A stretch of 64,000 nucleotides of DNA from Rhodoferax sp. Lineage in GTDB: Bacteria; Pseudomonadota; Gammaproteobacteria; Burkholderiales; Burkholderiaceae_C. The stretch covers positions 1-64,000 of the forward strand of contig JAGRPL010000002.1 of assembly GCA_019449595.1 (NCBI GenBank). Direction: 5' to 3'. The first letter of the stretch is position 1, and every line of letters starts with the position of its first letter. A model generated the notes under the pieces. It saw only the letters and a list, made by a program, of their open reading frames with translations. It ran no database searches and was not told where the DNA came from. Below are positions 19,023 through 33,253 of the stretch, one piece after another. Both the position numbers and the translations under genes were made by a program.

Positions 19023-19039
19023 GCGACGCCCGGCGTCGC
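19023..19039. repeat. Inverted repeat in the leader of the sCache chemoreceptor
   Basis: GCGACGCC-C-GGCGTCGC is a perfect 8-bp palindrome about 25 bases before the receptor start, followed on the coding strand by an A-rich stretch. It could be an mRNA hairpin or a binding site for a dimeric regulator. Confidence 0.45.
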
Positions 19040-19132
19040 GAGACTCATTGCACGGCCATCAAGCCGGGAAAATATTGCGATTTCTCATATGGACCTTGCA
19101 TGGGCCGCGCAGGCCGCCCTCGGTCCGGCGGG

Positions 19133-20899
19133 TTAGAAGCTTTCCCAATCGTCTGCGCCCGCCTGGCTGGCACTGCTGTTGGCGAGTGACAGCGCCGGCT
19201 TGCGGAGAGCGACTTTGGGTGGTGGGCTGGCAGCGTTGCCCACGCGAACCGGGCTGGGGCGCTTGCTCCCCACTGCGGCCACCTGGACCGCCGCACCGGC
19301 TGGGGCGGGAGTGCGCGCCACCGTTACCCGGGCCTGGACGGCCTGCTCGGACAGGCGAAACACGCTGACCGCCTGCACCAGCTGCTCCGCCTGGGTCTTT
19401 AGGCTGTCGGCGGCAGCGGCGCTTTCTTCCACCAGCGCGGCGTTCTGCTGCGTGGCCTGGTCCATCTGCGTCACCGCCTCACCCACCTGCGAGACCCCTG
19501 CGCTCTGTTCCGAACTGGCCGCGCTGATCTCGCCCATGATGTCGGTCACCCGCTTGATGCTGGTGACCACTTCGGTCATGGTGGTGCCCGCCTGGTCCAC
19601 CAGCTCGGTGCCCTGGGCCACACGCTCCACGCTGGCAGTGATCAGGTTCTTGATTTCCTTGGCGGCATCGGCCGAGCGACCGGCCAAGCTGCGCACCTCG
19701 CTGGCCACCACGGCAAAACCACGGCCCTGCTCGCCGGCACGGGCCGCTTCCACGGCCGCATTGAGCGCCAGGATGTTGGTCTGGAACGCAATGCCGTCGA
19801 TCACGCTGATGATGTCGGCGATCTTGTGCGAACTGTCGTTGATGCCTTTCATGGTGTCCACCACCTGGGCCACGACCTCGCCGCCGCGCACCGCCACCGT
19901 GGACGCACTCTGGGCCAGCTGGTTGGCCTGGCGGGCGTTGTCGGCGTTTTGCTTGACGGTGGAGCTCAACTCCTCCATGGACGCGGCGGTTTCTTCCAGC
20001 GCGCTGGCCTGCTCCTCCGTGCGGGCGGACAGGTCGTTGTTGCCCTGGGAGATCTGCACACTGGCTGTCGCCACGCTTTCGGAGCCCTGGCGCACCTGGG
20101 ATACGACCCGCGCCAGACTGTCCCGCATGGCCTTCATGGCCGCCAGCAGGCTGGACTCGTCGCCACCGCGCAGTTGCACGTCCACCACCAGATTGCCGGC
20201 TGCGATCTCGCGGGCCACATTGGAGGCGTAGTCCGGCTCGCCGCCGAGCTGGCGGGTGATGGAACGGGTCAGCACCCAGGCGATCAGCCCACCGGCCATG
20301 GCAGCCACGGCGGCGATGATCAGCATCGCCAGGCGGGTTGCCGCCGTGGTTTCCTGCACATGCTTGGCCGTGCTGTCCATTGCGCTTTTTTGCAATCCAA
20401 TCAGCGCGTTGAGTGCCTTGAAGTAGGCGGCCTGCAAAGGCCGGTTCTCGTTGATCAGCACATCCCGGGTTTCAGCGTCGTTGTTTGCCAGCCCCAGCGC
20501 CAGGGCCTTGTCGACCGTCGCGTTGTATGGTGCCCGGATTTCGGCAATGTCCTGCAGCAGCTTGCGCCCCTGCTCGCTGACGATGGACGCTTCCAGCTTC
20601 TTGAGCAGTTCCGCATTTTGGGCACGCGCGTCCAAGATGCGCTGCTGCTCTGCCTGCTCGGTCTTTTCGTCGGACATGAGGGCAATGTTGCGGATGGCCC
20701 GGGCCACGACATTCAGGTTTTCCTTCACCTGGTTCAGCTGCTCCACTTTGACCATGCGGTCCTCGACCAGCGCCGTCACCTCGGTATTCACCGCGCCCAG
20801 CTCCAGGCTGCCAAACATGGCCACAACCAGCCCGGCCAGAATGACGACGGCAAAGCCCCAACCCAGACGCACGCCCACTTTCAGGTTTGAAAAATTCAT
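19133..20899 (-). CDS. Methyl-accepting chemotaxis protein with 4-helix-bundle sensor and CheR pentapeptide
   Basis: A 588-residue receptor: helix 1 (about 10-32), periplasmic all-helical 4HB_MCP sensor (about 35-190), helix 2 (about 190-212), HAMP, then the signalling domain with the conserved tip. An alanine/proline-rich linker of about 60 residues ends in DDWESF, matching the [DN]WExF pentapeptide that tethers CheR and CheB in high-abundance receptors. It lies 20 bases downstream of cheW and shares its promoter, so it is likely a main receptor of this strain. Confidence 0.95.
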   Translation of the reverse strand: MNFSNLKVGVRLGWGFAVVILAGLVVAMFGSLELGAVNTEVTALVEDRMVKVEQLNQVKENLNVVARAIRNIALMSDEKTEQAEQQRILDARAQNAELLKKLEASIVSEQGRKLLQDIAEIRAPYNATVDKALALGLANNDAETRDVLINENRPLQAAYFKALNALIGLQKSAMDSTAKHVQETTAATRLAMLIIAAVAAMAGGLIAWVLTRSITRQLGGEPDYASNVAREIAAGNLVVDVQLRGGDESSLLAAMKAMRDSLARVVSQVRQGSESVATASVQISQGNNDLSARTEEQASALEETAASMEELSSTVKQNADNARQANQLAQSASTVAVRGGEVVAQVVDTMKGINDSSHKIADIISVIDGIAFQTNILALNAAVEAARAGEQGRGFAVVASEVRSLAGRSADAAKEIKNLITASVERVAQGTELVDQAGTTMTEVVTSIKRVTDIMGEISAASSEQSAGVSQVGEAVTQMDQATQQNAALVEESAAAADSLKTQAEQLVQAVSVFRLSEQAVQARVTVARTPAPAGAAVQVAAVGSKRPSPVRVGNAASPPPKVALRKPALSLANSSASQAGADDWESF

Positions 20900-20919
20900 G
20901 GTGCTTTCCTCGGTTGGGT

Positions 20920-21435
20920 TTACTGCAACGCCTGGGACACCAGCCCCATGTCGGCGCTGTTCATGAGTTTTTCGATGTCCAGCAGAATCAGCATGCGGTC
21001 GCCCACCGAGCCAATGGCCAGCAGGTGTTCGTTGTCGATGGCCGAGGAGATCTGGGGAACCGGGCGCAGCTGTTCGGGGGTGAGCGTGATCACATCGGAC
21101 ACGCCATCGACCACAATGCCCACGACCTGGCGGCCGATGTTGAGCACGATGACCACGGTGAACCCGTCGTAGTTGACTTCGCCGAGGTTGAACTTCAACC
21201 GCATGTCGATGATGGGGACGATCACGCCGCGCAGATTGATGACCCCCTTGACGAACGCCGGTGCGTTGGCAATGCGGGTCGGTGCTTCGTACGACCGGAT
21301 TTCCTGCACGCGCAGGATGTCAATGCCGTACTCCTCGCTGGCCAGCTTGAAGGACAGGAATTCCTGGATCGACGTGACGGGCGCGCCTTGCGCGGCGCCG
21401 GCGCTGCTGTCGTGGGGGGTCGGGGACTGACTCAT
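20920..21435 (-). CDS. cheW: Chemotaxis coupling protein CheW
   Basis: A 171-residue CheW fold linking chemoreceptors to Che[22 protein letters not shown] and the [13 protein letters not shown] motif are diagnostic. The ATG at 21435 has AGGAG nine bases upstream, and a strong sigma-70 promoter sits about 40 bases before it. No cheA, cheY, cheB or cheR is in the window, so it serves a kinase encoded elsewhere. First gene of a cheW-MCP pair. Confidence 0.97.
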   Translation of the reverse strand: MSQSPTPHDSSAGAAQGAPVTSIQEFLSFKLASEEYGIDILRVQEIRSYEAPTRIANAPAFVKGVINLRGVIVPIIDMRLKFNLGEVNYDGFTVVIVLNIGRQVVGIVVDGVSDVITLTPEQLRPVPQISSAIDNEHLLAIGSVGDRMLILLDIEKLMNSADMGLVSQALQ

Positions 21436-21472
21436 GCTCGCTGCTCCTGCTCAGAAATTGTGCTTGGAGGCG

Positions 21473-21501
21473 AGAATATCGAATCGAAAGAATCGTGTCA
21501 A
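21473..21501 (-). promoter_or_regulatory. Sigma-70 promoter for cheW-MCP
   Basis: On the minus strand TTGACA (21501-21496) and TATTCT (21478-21473) are separated by exactly 17 bases. Transcription would start near 21465, about 30 bases before the cheW ATG. The surrounding 60 bases are AT-rich and contain five or more TCGAT words, several overlapping the promoter; these could bind a regulator. Confidence 0.78.
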
Positions 21502-21663
21502 TCGATTTAATCGAATTTAAAACTTAAATCGAAATTCCCAACTTAGAGTTTCATAATGCGAATTACTGGGCGCGCCAAACCATCCCGCTGTCACAGGGAA
21601 GGCAAGCATTTCCTGGAAAAATGAAATGGGCCGCAGGTGCGAACGCCCTGGGCCCGGGGCGTC

Positions 21664-22317
21664 TCAGCGCCCGGAGCGTACGTCCAGAACCAGAGACTCC
21701 ACCACCTGCAAGGCGCGTTCCATGCTGCGCGCCATGGAGCCGTCGGTGTAGTACCGTCCGGCAACACCCAGGGCAGGAACGCCTTCGACCCGGTAGGCGT
21801 TTTGCAGTTGCGTGGCACGCGTCACCTTGCTCGCCACCGAGAAGGAGTTGAACTGTTCCAGGAACTTGGCCTTGTCCACCCCCTGGCGGCTGACCCACTC
21901 CACGATGGCATCGCCCTTGGTCAGGTTGATCCGGTCACCGTGGATGGCGGCAAACACCTTGGCGTGGAGTTTTTCCACCAGCCCCATGGCTTCCAGCGCA
22001 TAGAACAGGCGCTGCTGCGGCACGAAACTGTCCTGAAAAGCGACCGGCACGCGCCGCAGCACCACATCCTTGGGGAGTTTTTTGGACCACGCGTCCAACA
22101 TGGGCTCGAACGCATTGCAGTGGGGGCAGCTGTACCAGAAGAACTCCACCACCTCGATCTTGCCGGCGGGGGCCTCCACCGGAGCCCGTGCTTCCAGTGC
22201 CTGGTAATCGGTGCCCGCCTGGGGTTTCTTGGCCTGTGCCTGCACCAGGGGCGAGAACCAGGCAGAAGACACCACAGCGGCACTGGCAGCAGCCCGGGAA
22301 AACTCACGACGTTTCAT
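21664..22317 (-). CDS. dsbA: Thiol:disulfide interchange protein DsbA
   Basis: Periplasmic disulfide oxidase of 217 residues. MKRREFSRAAASAAVVSS with a following AQA is the signal region; the active site CPHC is at about 63-66 (FFWYSCPHCNAF) and the cis-proline is in VEGVPALGV. The ATG at 22317 is chosen over an upstream frame to 22338 because the signal peptide begins there. It follows the SPOR protein gene on the same strand. A GC hairpin (ACGCCC/GGGCGT, 21643-21662) just past the stop may act as a weak terminator. Confidence 0.95.
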   Translation of the reverse strand: MKRREFSRAAASAAVVSSAWFSPLVQAQAKKPQAGTDYQALEARAPVEAPAGKIEVVEFFWYSCPHCNAFEPMLDAWSKKLPKDVVLRRVPVAFQDSFVPQQRLFYALEAMGLVEKLHAKVFAAIHGDRINLTKGDAIVEWVSRQGVDKAKFLEQFNSFSVASKVTRATQLQNAYRVEGVPALGVAGRYYTDGSMARSMERALQVVESLVLDVRSGR

Positions 22318-22385
22318 AAACATGTAAAACAACTCCAAGTGTGAACAGATGCGACCCCGGGACTCCGCGGAAGTTCCCGCGCCGG

Positions 22386-23012
22386 CTAGCGCTGCACCCG
22401 GACCAGTGCGGTTTCCAGGCCAGCCTTGTCGAGCTTGTCCTTGCTGCGCTCGGCGTCTTCCTTTTTGTCGAACGGCCCCACGCGCACCCGGAACACCGTG
22501 CGCCCGGATTGGTCCCGCTCCGAAATCTTGGCTTCAATGCCACTCAGGGACAGCTTGGCGCGCTGGCTCTCGGCATCCTCCATCGTGCGGAAGGCGCCCA
22601 ACTGGATAAAGTACGCAAAAGGCTCTGCCGTCGCGGCAGCACCGGTCTTGGCCTTGGCCAGATCCCCCAGCGGGTCCGCTGACACGGCGGGCTTGAGCTC
22701 GCCTTTGGCGGTGCCCTTGGCGTCGGGCTTGCTCTCCGCCTTGGTGGCGGGTGCGGACTTGGCATCCGGCTCCGCGGGCGCGGCGGCAGGCGCCGGCTTG
22801 ACCGGATTCTTGCCATACAGGGGGGCGTTCGGGTCCCAGTCCTTGTTCTTCTTGGCCTCTGCGTCATCCTGGTTGGCCGAACGGCTCTGACCCTTGTTCA
22901 TGAAGGGTACGGGCACCTTGGTCACGTACACGGCCACCGCCAGCGCGGCACCTAAACCGACGACCACTCCGATGATGAACCCCAACAGGGTTCCGCCACG
23001 CTGCTGTTTCAT
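22386..23012 (-). CDS. SPOR-domain (FtsN-like) membrane protein
   Basis: A 208-residue bitopic protein: short cytoplasmic start MKQQRGG, one membrane helix (about 8-32), a low-complexity Ala/Pro/Lys linker, and a C-terminal SPOR domain (about 130-208, with YFIQLGAFRTMEDAE and RVGPFDKKEDAE) that binds denuded septal peptidoglycan. Placed directly after argS and before dsbA, an order common in betaproteobacteria. Likely division-associated; whether it is the true FtsN is uncertain. Confidence 0.92.
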   Translation of the reverse strand: MKQQRGGTLLGFIIGVVVGLGAALAVAVYVTKVPVPFMNKGQSRSANQDDAEAKKNKDWDPNAPLYGKNPVKPAPAAAPAEPDAKSAPATKAESKPDAKGTAKGELKPAVSADPLGDLAKAKTGAAATAEPFAYFIQLGAFRTMEDAESQRAKLSLSGIEAKISERDQSGRTVFRVRVGPFDKKEDAERSKDKLDKAGLETALVRVQR

Positions 23013-23035
23013 GCGCTGCCTTCTTGTTTGATTGA

Positions 23036-24709
23036 CTACATTTTTTGCGGAGCGCTCACGCCCAGCACCGCCAGCCCATTGTGCAACACCTGCGCCGCCG
23101 CAGCGACCAGCGCCAGACGGGCCGTCTTGAGCGCCTCGTCCTCCACCAGGATGCGCTCGGCGTCATAGTAGCTGTGGTAGCAGGCGGCCAGTTCGCGCAG
23201 GTAGAACGTCACGTCGTGCGGCGCGAAGTCCGCCGCGGCGGCGGTCAGCATTTCCGGGTACTTGGCCAGCAGCAGCATGAGCGCCTGGGCCTGGGGGCTT
23301 TGCAGGGGGGAGAGATCCGCCTGCCGCAGGCTGGCCACGTCACCTCCCCAGGCCGCCAGCACGGAGCAGATGCGGGCATGGGCGTATTGCACGTAGTACA
23401 CCGGGTTGTCGTTGTTCTTCTGCACGGCCAGATCGACGTCGAAGGTGTATTCGGTGTCGGGCTTGCGGCTGAGCAGGAAGAAGCGCACGGCGTCCTTGCT
23501 GGTCCACTCGATCAGGTCGCGCAGCGTCACGTAGCTACCAGCGCGCTTGGAAATCTTCACCTCTTCGCCCCCCCGCACCACCCGCACCATGGTGTGCAGC
23601 ACGTAGTCGGGGAAGCCCTGCGCAATACCCAGGCCCACGGCCTGCAGGCCGGCGCGCACGCGCGAGATGGTGCCGTGGTGGTCGGTGCCCTGGATGTTGA
23701 CCACCTTGTGGAAGCCGCGCTCCCATTTGGTGATGTGGTAGGCCACATCGGGGACGAAGTAGGTGTACGAACCGTCGCCCTTGCGCATGACGCGGTCCTT
23801 GTCGTCCCCGTAGTCGGTGGACTTGAGCCACAGGGCGCCGTCGTGCTCGTAGGTCTTGCCCGCATCGCGCAGCCGCTGCACAGCGGCGTCCACCTTGCCG
23901 CTGGTGTACAGGCTGGACTCCAGGTAGTAGTTGTCGAACTGGACGGCAAACGCCTTCAGGTCGAGGTCCTGCTCGTGCCGCAGGTAGGCCACCGCGAAGA
24001 GGCGAATGTCATCGAGCGCGTCCACGTCGCCGCTGGCGGTGAACTCCCGGTCATCCGAATGCACCGTCTTTCGGGCCAGGTAATCGTTGGCAATGTCCTG
24101 GATGTAGTCGCCGTTGTAGGCCGCCTCGGGCCACTGTGCGTCCCCCGGCTTGAAGCCCTTGGCGCGCAGCTGCGTGCTGTTGGCCAACGTGCTGATCTGC
24201 ACCCCGGCGTCGTTGTAATAGAACTCGCGGTACACCTCCCAGCCCTGCGTCTGGAACAGGTTGCAGATGGCGTCGCCCAGCGCAGCCTGGCGGCCGTGGC
24301 CCACATGCAGGGGGCCGGTGGGATTGGCCGACACGAACTCCACCAGCACGCGCTGGCCATTGCGGGCTTGTGCGCCGAACTGCGCACCCTGCGCCAGGAC
24401 TTCACGCACCACCTGCTGCTTGGCCTCGGGCTTGAGGCGGATATTGATGAAGCCGGGCCCGGCAATGTCCACCGCATCCACCCAGCGCTGGTAGACCGGC
24501 TGGGTCAACAGGTCGGCGCGCAGAGTTTCGGCCAGCTGGCGCGGGTTGAGCTTGAGCGGCTTGGCCAGTTGCATGGCGGCGGTGGTGGCCAGATCGCCGT
24601 GGGCGGCGACCTTGGGCGACTCGAATGCGGCTTTGGCGCCCGCCCCGGGGGACAGTTTTTCGAGGGAAGCGGCCAGCGCCTCCAGAAGTTCATTTTTTAC
24701 AGACAGCAT
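23036..24709 (-). CDS. argS: Arginine--tRNA ligase
   Basis: Class I aminoacyl-tRNA synthetase, 557 residues. The N-terminal Add1 domain is followed by the HIGH motif as HVGHG (about residue 135) in [17 protein letters not shown], the KMSKS equivalent KISKRAG (about 383), and the C-terminal DALR anticodon-binding domain ending with the conserved hydrophobic LGVSAPQKM. The ATG at 24709 gives the expected length. Transcribed with the SPOR gene 23 bases downstream; divergent from the psiF-like gene. Confidence 0.98.
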   Translation of the reverse strand: MLSVKNELLEALAASLEKLSPGAGAKAAFESPKVAAHGDLATTAAMQLAKPLKLNPRQLAETLRADLLTQPVYQRWVDAVDIAGPGFINIRLKPEAKQQVVREVLAQGAQFGAQARNGQRVLVEFVSANPTGPLHVGHGRQAALGDAICNLFQTQGWEVYREFYYNDAGVQISTLANSTQLRAKGFKPGDAQWPEAAYNGDYIQDIANDYLARKTVHSDDREFTASGDVDALDDIRLFAVAYLRHEQDLDLKAFAVQFDNYYLESSLYTSGKVDAAVQRLRDAGKTYEHDGALWLKSTDYGDDKDRVMRKGDGSYTYFVPDVAYHITKWERGFHKVVNIQGTDHHGTISRVRAGLQAVGLGIAQGFPDYVLHTMVRVVRGGEEVKISKRAGSYVTLRDLIEWTSKDAVRFFLLSRKPDTEYTFDVDLAVQKNNDNPVYYVQYAHARICSVLAAWGGDVASLRQADLSPLQSPQAQALMLLLAKYPEMLTAAAADFAPHDVTFYLRELAACYHSYYDAERILVEDEALKTARLALVAAAAQVLHNGLAVLGVSAPQKM

Positions 24710-24834
24710 GCCGTGATTTTACGGGGCACCCGCCCGAGTCATCCGCGTTGTCTTTTGGAACGTTGTGTGCTTGAATGCCCTGGTGCATTTTTCTGCCACG
24801 GCGGTCATACGCCATTTACCTGAGAGGACATCCG

Positions 24835-25119
24835 ATGAAAAAACTGCTTTCCCTTCTGGCTCTGGGTCTTTCCCTGTCCTTGGGCGCCGCCCACGCGGCC
24901 ACGCCCCAGCAGACCAAGATGGCCACCTGCAACAAGGAAGCCACGGGCAAGACCGGCGATGAACGCAAAGCCTTCATGAAGGAATGTCTGAGCGCCAAGC
25001 CCGCCGCGGCCGCCAAGGGCACCAGCCAGCAGGAAAAAATGAAAGCCTGCAACGCGGAAGCCAAGGGCATGAAGGGCGACGAGCGCAAAAAACACATGAG
25101 CGAGTGCCTGAAGAAGTAA
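24835..25119 (+). CDS. PsiF-repeat periplasmic protein
   Basis: A 94-residue secreted protein: signal peptide MKKLLSLLALGLSLSLGAAHA, then two PsiF repeats (CNKEATGKTGDERKAFMKEC and CNAEAKGMKGDERKKHMSEC), each with two cysteines spaced alike. E. coli PsiF is phosphate-starvation inducible, but its function is unknown. A GAGAGGA ribosome site precedes the ATG. A clear Pho box is not visible upstream. Followed by a strong terminator. Confidence 0.92.
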   Translation: MKKLLSLLALGLSLSLGAAHAATPQQTKMATCNKEATGKTGDERKAFMKECLSAKPAAAAKGTSQQEKMKACNAEAKGMKGDERKKHMSECLKK

Positions 25120-25164
25120 CCGCCTGTAAATCCTGCAACGGCCGCAGAGCGACCGTTGCCAGCT

Positions 25165-25195
25165 GCCCGACCGCACCCGCGGTTCGGGCTTTTTT
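25165..25195 (+). terminator. Rho-independent terminator after the psiF-like gene
   Basis: GCCCGAACC-type stem: GCCCGACCGC pairs with GCGGTTCGGGC around a short loop and runs into six T. It ends 4 bases before the stop of convergent ubiA. Confidence 0.85.
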
Positions 25196-25198
25196 ACG

Positions 25199-26056
25199 TC
25201 AGCGCAATCCGTAGCCGGCCGCAATGCCGGCAAACACGGCAAACCCCACCCAGTGGTTGACGCGAAACGCCTTGAAGCAGCCTTCGCGCGTGCGGGTGTG
25301 GATCAGCGTGCCGTGCCAGACCACCTGCGCCGCGGCTGCGGCCACCCCCACCCACCACCAGCCCGACTGCAGCAGCGGGGCCACCACGGCGCTCCACAGC
25401 ACCAAGTACAGCCCGTAGAACGCCAACACGGCCGGCACGTCCCAGCGCCCCAGGGTGATGGCCGACGTCTTCATGCCGATGCGCAGGTCGTCATCGCGGT
25501 CCACCATGGCGTATTCGGTGTCATACGCCAGCACCCAGAACAGGTTGCCCAGCAGCAGCACCCACGCCTGCCAGGGCACGGTGCCCTGCACGGCCGAGAA
25601 GGCCATGGGAATGCCAAAGCTGAAGGCCACGCCCAGCACCGCCTGCGGCATGGAGACAAAGCGTTTGGCGTACGGGTACACCAGGGTCACCGCCAGGGCT
25701 GCGAAAGACCAGGCGATGGTGACCGCGTTGGTGGTGAGCACCAGCGCAAAAGCCGCCAGCGTGAGCACCGCGCCGACCGCCAGCGCCTCGCGGCTGGACA
25801 GGGCGCCGCTGGTCACAGGCCGCAGCGCGGTGCGTTTGACGTGCAGGTCGAACTCGCGGTCGGCCACGTCGTTGACGCAGCACCCGGCGCTGCGCATGAG
25901 GATGGTGCCCAGGGTGAAAACCCCCAGCAGGTGCCAGCCGGGAAAGCCCCCGGCGGCCAGCCAGAGTGCGCTCCAGGTGGGCCACAGGAGCAGCAGCCAG
26001 CCGGCGGGGCGGTTCCAGCGGATCAGGTCCAGGTACAGGGCAAAGCGGTTTTTCAT
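25199..26056 (-). CDS. ubiA: 4-hydroxybenzoate polyprenyltransferase
   Basis: Integral-membrane enzyme of ubiquinone synthesis that attaches the polyprenyl tail to 4-hydroxybenzoate. The 285 residues have about eight or nine helices and the two aspartate-rich loops: NDVADREFD (about residue 60) and YAMVDRDDD. The start overlaps the oxyR stop by one base (TGATG), so it is probably co-translated with oxyR. Confidence 0.95.
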   Translation of the reverse strand: MKNRFALYLDLIRWNRPAGWLLLLWPTWSALWLAAGGFPGWHLLGVFTLGTILMRSAGCCVNDVADREFDLHVKRTALRPVTSGALSSREALAVGAVLTLAAFALVLTTNAVTIAWSFAALAVTLVYPYAKRFVSMPQAVLGVAFSFGIPMAFSAVQGTVPWQAWVLLLGNLFWVLAYDTEYAMVDRDDDLRIGMKTSAITLGRWDVPAVLAFYGLYLVLWSAVVAPLLQSGWWWVGVAAAAAQVVWHGTLIHTRTREGCFKAFRVNHWVGFAVFAGIAAGYGLR

Positions 26057-27009
26057 CAGGACAGGCGCGCCACGCCGGGCAACTCACAGGCATAAATGGC
26101 ATTGCGCAGGGCGGCAATGGCTTCGTAACGGGTAAAACTGCGGCGCCAGGCCAGCACCACCCGGCGGGTGGGCGGCTCACCGCCGGGGCCGTCGAGCACG
26201 GGCAGGTAGCGCACCAGCGCATCCTTGCGCGGCTTGGCCTCCAGCGCCTCGGCGGGCACGCTCAGGCGAGGCACCAGCGTGATGCCCATGCCCGCGGCCA
26301 CCATGTGCTTGATGGTCTCCAGCGACGAACCTTCAAAGCTCTTGCTGATGCCCTCGGCATCGCTGGAAAACCGGGCGAACTCGGGGCAGACCTCCAGCAC
26401 GTGGTCGCGGAAGCAATGGCCGTTGCCCAGCAGCAGCATGGTCTCCTTCTTGAGTTCCGGCGTGGTCACGCTCGGGCGCGTAGCCAGTGGGTGGTGCACC
26501 GGAACGGCCGCCAGGAACGGCTCGTCGTACAGCGGCGCAACCGCCAGCCCGGTGTCCGGAAAGGGCTCGGCCAGGATGGCGCAATCGAGCTCGCCGGTGC
26601 GCAGCATCTCCAGCAGCTTGACGGTGAAGTTCTCCTGCAGGATCAGCGGCATTTGCGGCGTGTGCCCGATGACCTGGCGCACCAGGTCGGGCAGCAGGTA
26701 GGGCGCGATGGTGTAGATGACACCCAGGCGCAGCGGCCCGGCCAGCGGGTCCTTGCCGCGCTTGGCCAGGTCCTTGATGCTGGCCGCCTGCTCCAGCACC
26801 GCCTGGGCCTGGCGCACGATCTCTTCGCCCAGCGGCGTCACGGTGACCTCGTTGGCACTGCGCTCGAAGAGCTTGACGTCGAGCTCTTCCTCCAGCTTCT
26901 TCACCGCCACCGACAGGGTGGGTTGCGACACGTAGCAGGCCTCGGCGGCCTTGCCAAAGTGCCGCTCCCGTGCCACGGCAACGATGTATTTGAGTTCGGT
27001 GAGGGTCAT
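26056..27009 (-). CDS. oxyR: Peroxide-responsive LysR-type regulator OxyR
   Basis: A 317-residue LysR-family regulator. The N-terminal winged HTH ([23 protein letters not shown]) is followed by a substrate-type domain with the peroxidatic pair C199 and C208 in [14 protein letters not shown], at the same numbering as E. coli OxyR. H2O2 forms a disulfide between them. Its position between recG and ubiA matches the recG-oxyR pairing common in betaproteobacteria. The 67-base gap to recG holds a dispersed-repeat copy. Confidence 0.96.
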   Translation of the reverse strand: MTLTELKYIVAVARERHFGKAAEACYVSQPTLSVAVKKLEEELDVKLFERSANEVTVTPLGEEIVRQAQAVLEQAASIKDLAKRGKDPLAGPLRLGVIYTIAPYLLPDLVRQVIGHTPQMPLILQENFTVKLLEMLRTGELDCAILAEPFPDTGLAVAPLYDEPFLAAVPVHHPLATRPSVTTPELKKETMLLLGNGHCFRDHVLEVCPEFARFSSDAEGISKSFEGSSLETIKHMVAAGMGITLVPRLSVPAEALEAKPRKDALVRYLPVLDGPGGEPPTRRVVLAWRRSFTRYEAIAALRNAIYACELPGVARLS

Positions 27010-27036
27010 GGCCGTATTGTCCTATCAGATCAGTTT

Positions 27037-27071
27037 GCTACAAATTTGATAGCTATCTGCGCAGTATCCGC
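27037..27071 (+). repeat. 35-bp dispersed repeat, copy between recG and oxyR
   Basis: It reads GCTACAAATTTGATAGCTAT then CTGCGCAGTATCCGC. Aligned without gaps to the yggS copy it matches at about 26 of 35 positions. It is open in all three codon phases used by the genic copies (frame 1 gives ATNLIAICAVSA) but lies in non-coding sequence, antisense to both neighbours, ending 6 bases from the recG stop. Confidence 0.8.
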
Positions 27072-27077
27072 GGGCGG

Positions 27078-29216
<2,139 letters not shown>

Positions 29217-29274
29217 GGGACAATTCTGCCCGTTCTTTCACCCTTGGTACGGGTTTGTTCAACCCTCAAGCACT

Positions 29275-30381
29275 ATGTCTACACCTGCATCCCCGGCGGT
29301 CACCAACACCGTCACCACTCCCTACACGCTGAGCGATTTCGATTTCGCGCTGCCCGAGGCCCTCATTGCCCAGCACCCCGCCCCCGAGCGCAGCGGCTCG
29401 CGCCTACTGGATGGCACCGTCAACCCGCCGGTGGACCGCGTCTTCCGCGAACTGCCCAGCCTGCTCCGGGCCGGCGACCTGCTGGTATTCAACGACACCA
29501 AGGTGCTCAACGCCCGCCTGTTTGGCGAGAAGGCCAGCGGCGGCAAGGTTGAACTGCTGATCGAGCGCGTGCTGAGCGGCAACCAGGTGGCAGCCCACAT
29601 GCGCGTGAGCAAGAAACCCGAGGTGGGCGCCACCGTGAAGCTGGTCTGCGCCCCCGGCCACGCCGACGGCCTGAGCGCCACCCTGCTGGGGCGCTGGCCA
29701 GACGCCGACGGCCCCCTGTTCCGCTTTGTGCTCGCCAACGACGCGGGCGACGACCCCTACACCTTGATGGAGACCCACGGCCACGTGCCGCTGCCGCCCT
29801 ACATCACCCATGCCGATTCGGCCGAAGACGCGCAGCGCTACCAGACGGTGTTTGCCAAACACCCCGGCGCCGTGGCCGCTCCCACGGCGGCCCTGCACTT
29901 TGACGAAACCCTGCTGGCCCGACTCGATGCCATGGGCGTGCAGCGCGCCCATGTGACGCTGCATGTGGGCGCCGGCACCTTCCAGCCGGTCAAGACCGAG
30001 AACCTGGCCGAGCACCAGATGCACAGCGAGTGGTACGAAGTGCCCGCTGCCACCCAGCAGGCCATTGCCGACTGCCGCGCCCGCGGCGGGCGCGTGGTGG
30101 CCGTGGGCACCACCACGGTCCGCACGCTGGAGAGCTGGGCGCACAGCGGCGTGGCCCGGGGCGACACGCGCATCTTCATCACGCCCGGATTCGAGTTCAA
30201 GCTGATTGACGTACTGGTCACCAACTTCCACCTGCCAAAGAGCAGCCTGATGATGCTGGTCAGCGCCTTTGCCGGTTACGACCACATCATGGCGCTCTAT
30301 CGCACGGCCATAGAACGCCAGTACCGCTTCTTCAGCTACGGCGACGCCATGTTGCTGGCACGCGCGCCCCGACCGGCCTGA
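29275..30381 (+). CDS. queA: S-adenosylmethionine:tRNA ribosyltransferase-isomerase
   Basis: Transfers the ribosyl part of SAM to preQ1 in tRNA to give epoxyqueuosine. The 368 residues show the family start ([20 protein letters not shown]), [33 protein letters not shown] and [11 protein letters not shown]. The ATG at 29275 starts about 20 codons before the conserved region. With tgt at 32080, two queuosine-pathway steps lie close together, with argP and argO inserted between them. Confidence 0.97.
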   Translation: MSTPASPAVTNTVTTPYTLSDFDFALPEALIAQHPAPERSGSRLLDGTVNPPVDRVFRELPSLLRAGDLLVFNDTKVLNARLFGEKASGGKVELLIERVLSGNQVAAHMRVSKKPEVGATVKLVCAPGHADGLSATLLGRWPDADGPLFRFVLANDAGDDPYTLMETHGHVPLPPYITHADSAEDAQRYQTVFAKHPGAVAAPTAALHFDETLLARLDAMGVQRAHVTLHVGAGTFQPVKTENLAEHQMHSEWYEVPAATQQAIADCRARGGRVVAVGTTTVRTLESWAHSGVARGDTRIFITPGFEFKLIDVLVTNFHLPKSSLMMLVSAFAGYDHIMALYRTAIERQYRFFSYGDAMLLARAPRPA

Positions 30382-30389
30382 TTCCCGGC

Positions 30390-31298
30390 TCAGGCCCCGG
30401 GCACCCGCTGGATCGCCTGCGCCGCCGCGCACACATCCTGCGTCAGGCGCTGCAAGGCCGGTAGCGCCACCCGCACATGCTGCCAGTGCAGCGCCACATC
30501 CAGCGTCGCATCGGGACGCAAGGCCACCAGGGTGCCGCTGGCCAGGTGGGGCGCCACCAGCTCCACCGGGTGCATGCCCCAGCCAATGCCCGCCAGGCCG
30601 GCATCGATAAACGCCTGGGTGGCCGGAAACCAGTGGCGCGGCGGCTTGAGGCCCGCGCCAAAGTGCTGCTCCAGCCACTGCTTTTGCAGCAGATCCTTCT
30701 GGTTGAAGACCAGCACGGGCGCATGCGCCAGGCTCTGCTGGTCTACCCCTTTTGCAAAGTGGCGCTGCACATAGGCCGGGCTGGCCGCCGCCACGTAGGC
30801 CATGTGCCCCAAGGCCACGCTGTTGCAGCCCTGCACCGGCTTGGGCGTGGCCGTGACCGCCGCCAGCACCTCGCCGCTGCGCAGCCATTGCGCGGTGTGG
30901 TCCTGGTCGTCCAGGCTGATGTCCAGCAGCTCGGTGCCCCCCTCCGTAAAGCGCCGGGCCGCCTCCATGAACCAGCCACCCAGGCTGTCGGCGTTCACCG
31001 CCACGCGCAGGGTAGCCCGCTCGCCCGCATCCGGCTCGGGCAGCACCCCCGGCAGCGCCTGGCGCAGGCCATGCTCCAGCAGGCCCACCTGCTCCACATG
31101 GCGGCACAGTTGGCGCCCGGCCTCGGTGGCCGCGCAGGGTTGACCGCGCAACACCAGCACCCGACCCAGCCGCTCTTCCAGCAGCTTGACGCGCTGCGAG
31201 ATGGCCGAGGGCGTGACATGCAGCGCCTGCGCCGCGCGCTCAAAGCTGCCTTCCCGCACCACGGCGGCCAGAGCTTCCAGACTGGGGTAGTCCAGCAT
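30390..31298 (-). CDS. argP: LysR-type regulator ArgP
   Basis: A 302-residue LysR regulator of the ArgP/IciA/LysG group, which activates arginine/lysine export genes in response to arginine or lysine. N-terminal HTH with FERAAQALHVTPSAISQRVKLLEE. Divergent from the exporter gene, the classic arrangement for this pair. The ATG at 31298 matches the family start MLDYPSLEAL. Confidence 0.93.
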   Translation of the reverse strand: MLDYPSLEALAAVVREGSFERAAQALHVTPSAISQRVKLLEERLGRVLVLRGQPCAATEAGRQLCRHVEQVGLLEHGLRQALPGVLPEPDAGERATLRVAVNADSLGGWFMEAARRFTEGGTELLDISLDDQDHTAQWLRSGEVLAAVTATPKPVQGCNSVALGHMAYVAAASPAYVQRHFAKGVDQQSLAHAPVLVFNQKDLLQKQWLEQHFGAGLKPPRHWFPATQAFIDAGLAGIGWGMHPVELVAPHLASGTLVALRPDATLDVALHWQHVRVALPALQRLTQDVCAAAQAIQRVPGA

Positions 31299-33252
<1,954 letters not shown>

Positions 33253-33253
33253 C

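Noticed and set aside
24780-24834. Possible Pho box upstream of the PsiF-like gene (CTGCCACGGCGGTCAT)
   Set aside because: The two half-sites do not have the required 4-base spacing, so it is not a recognisable Pho box.
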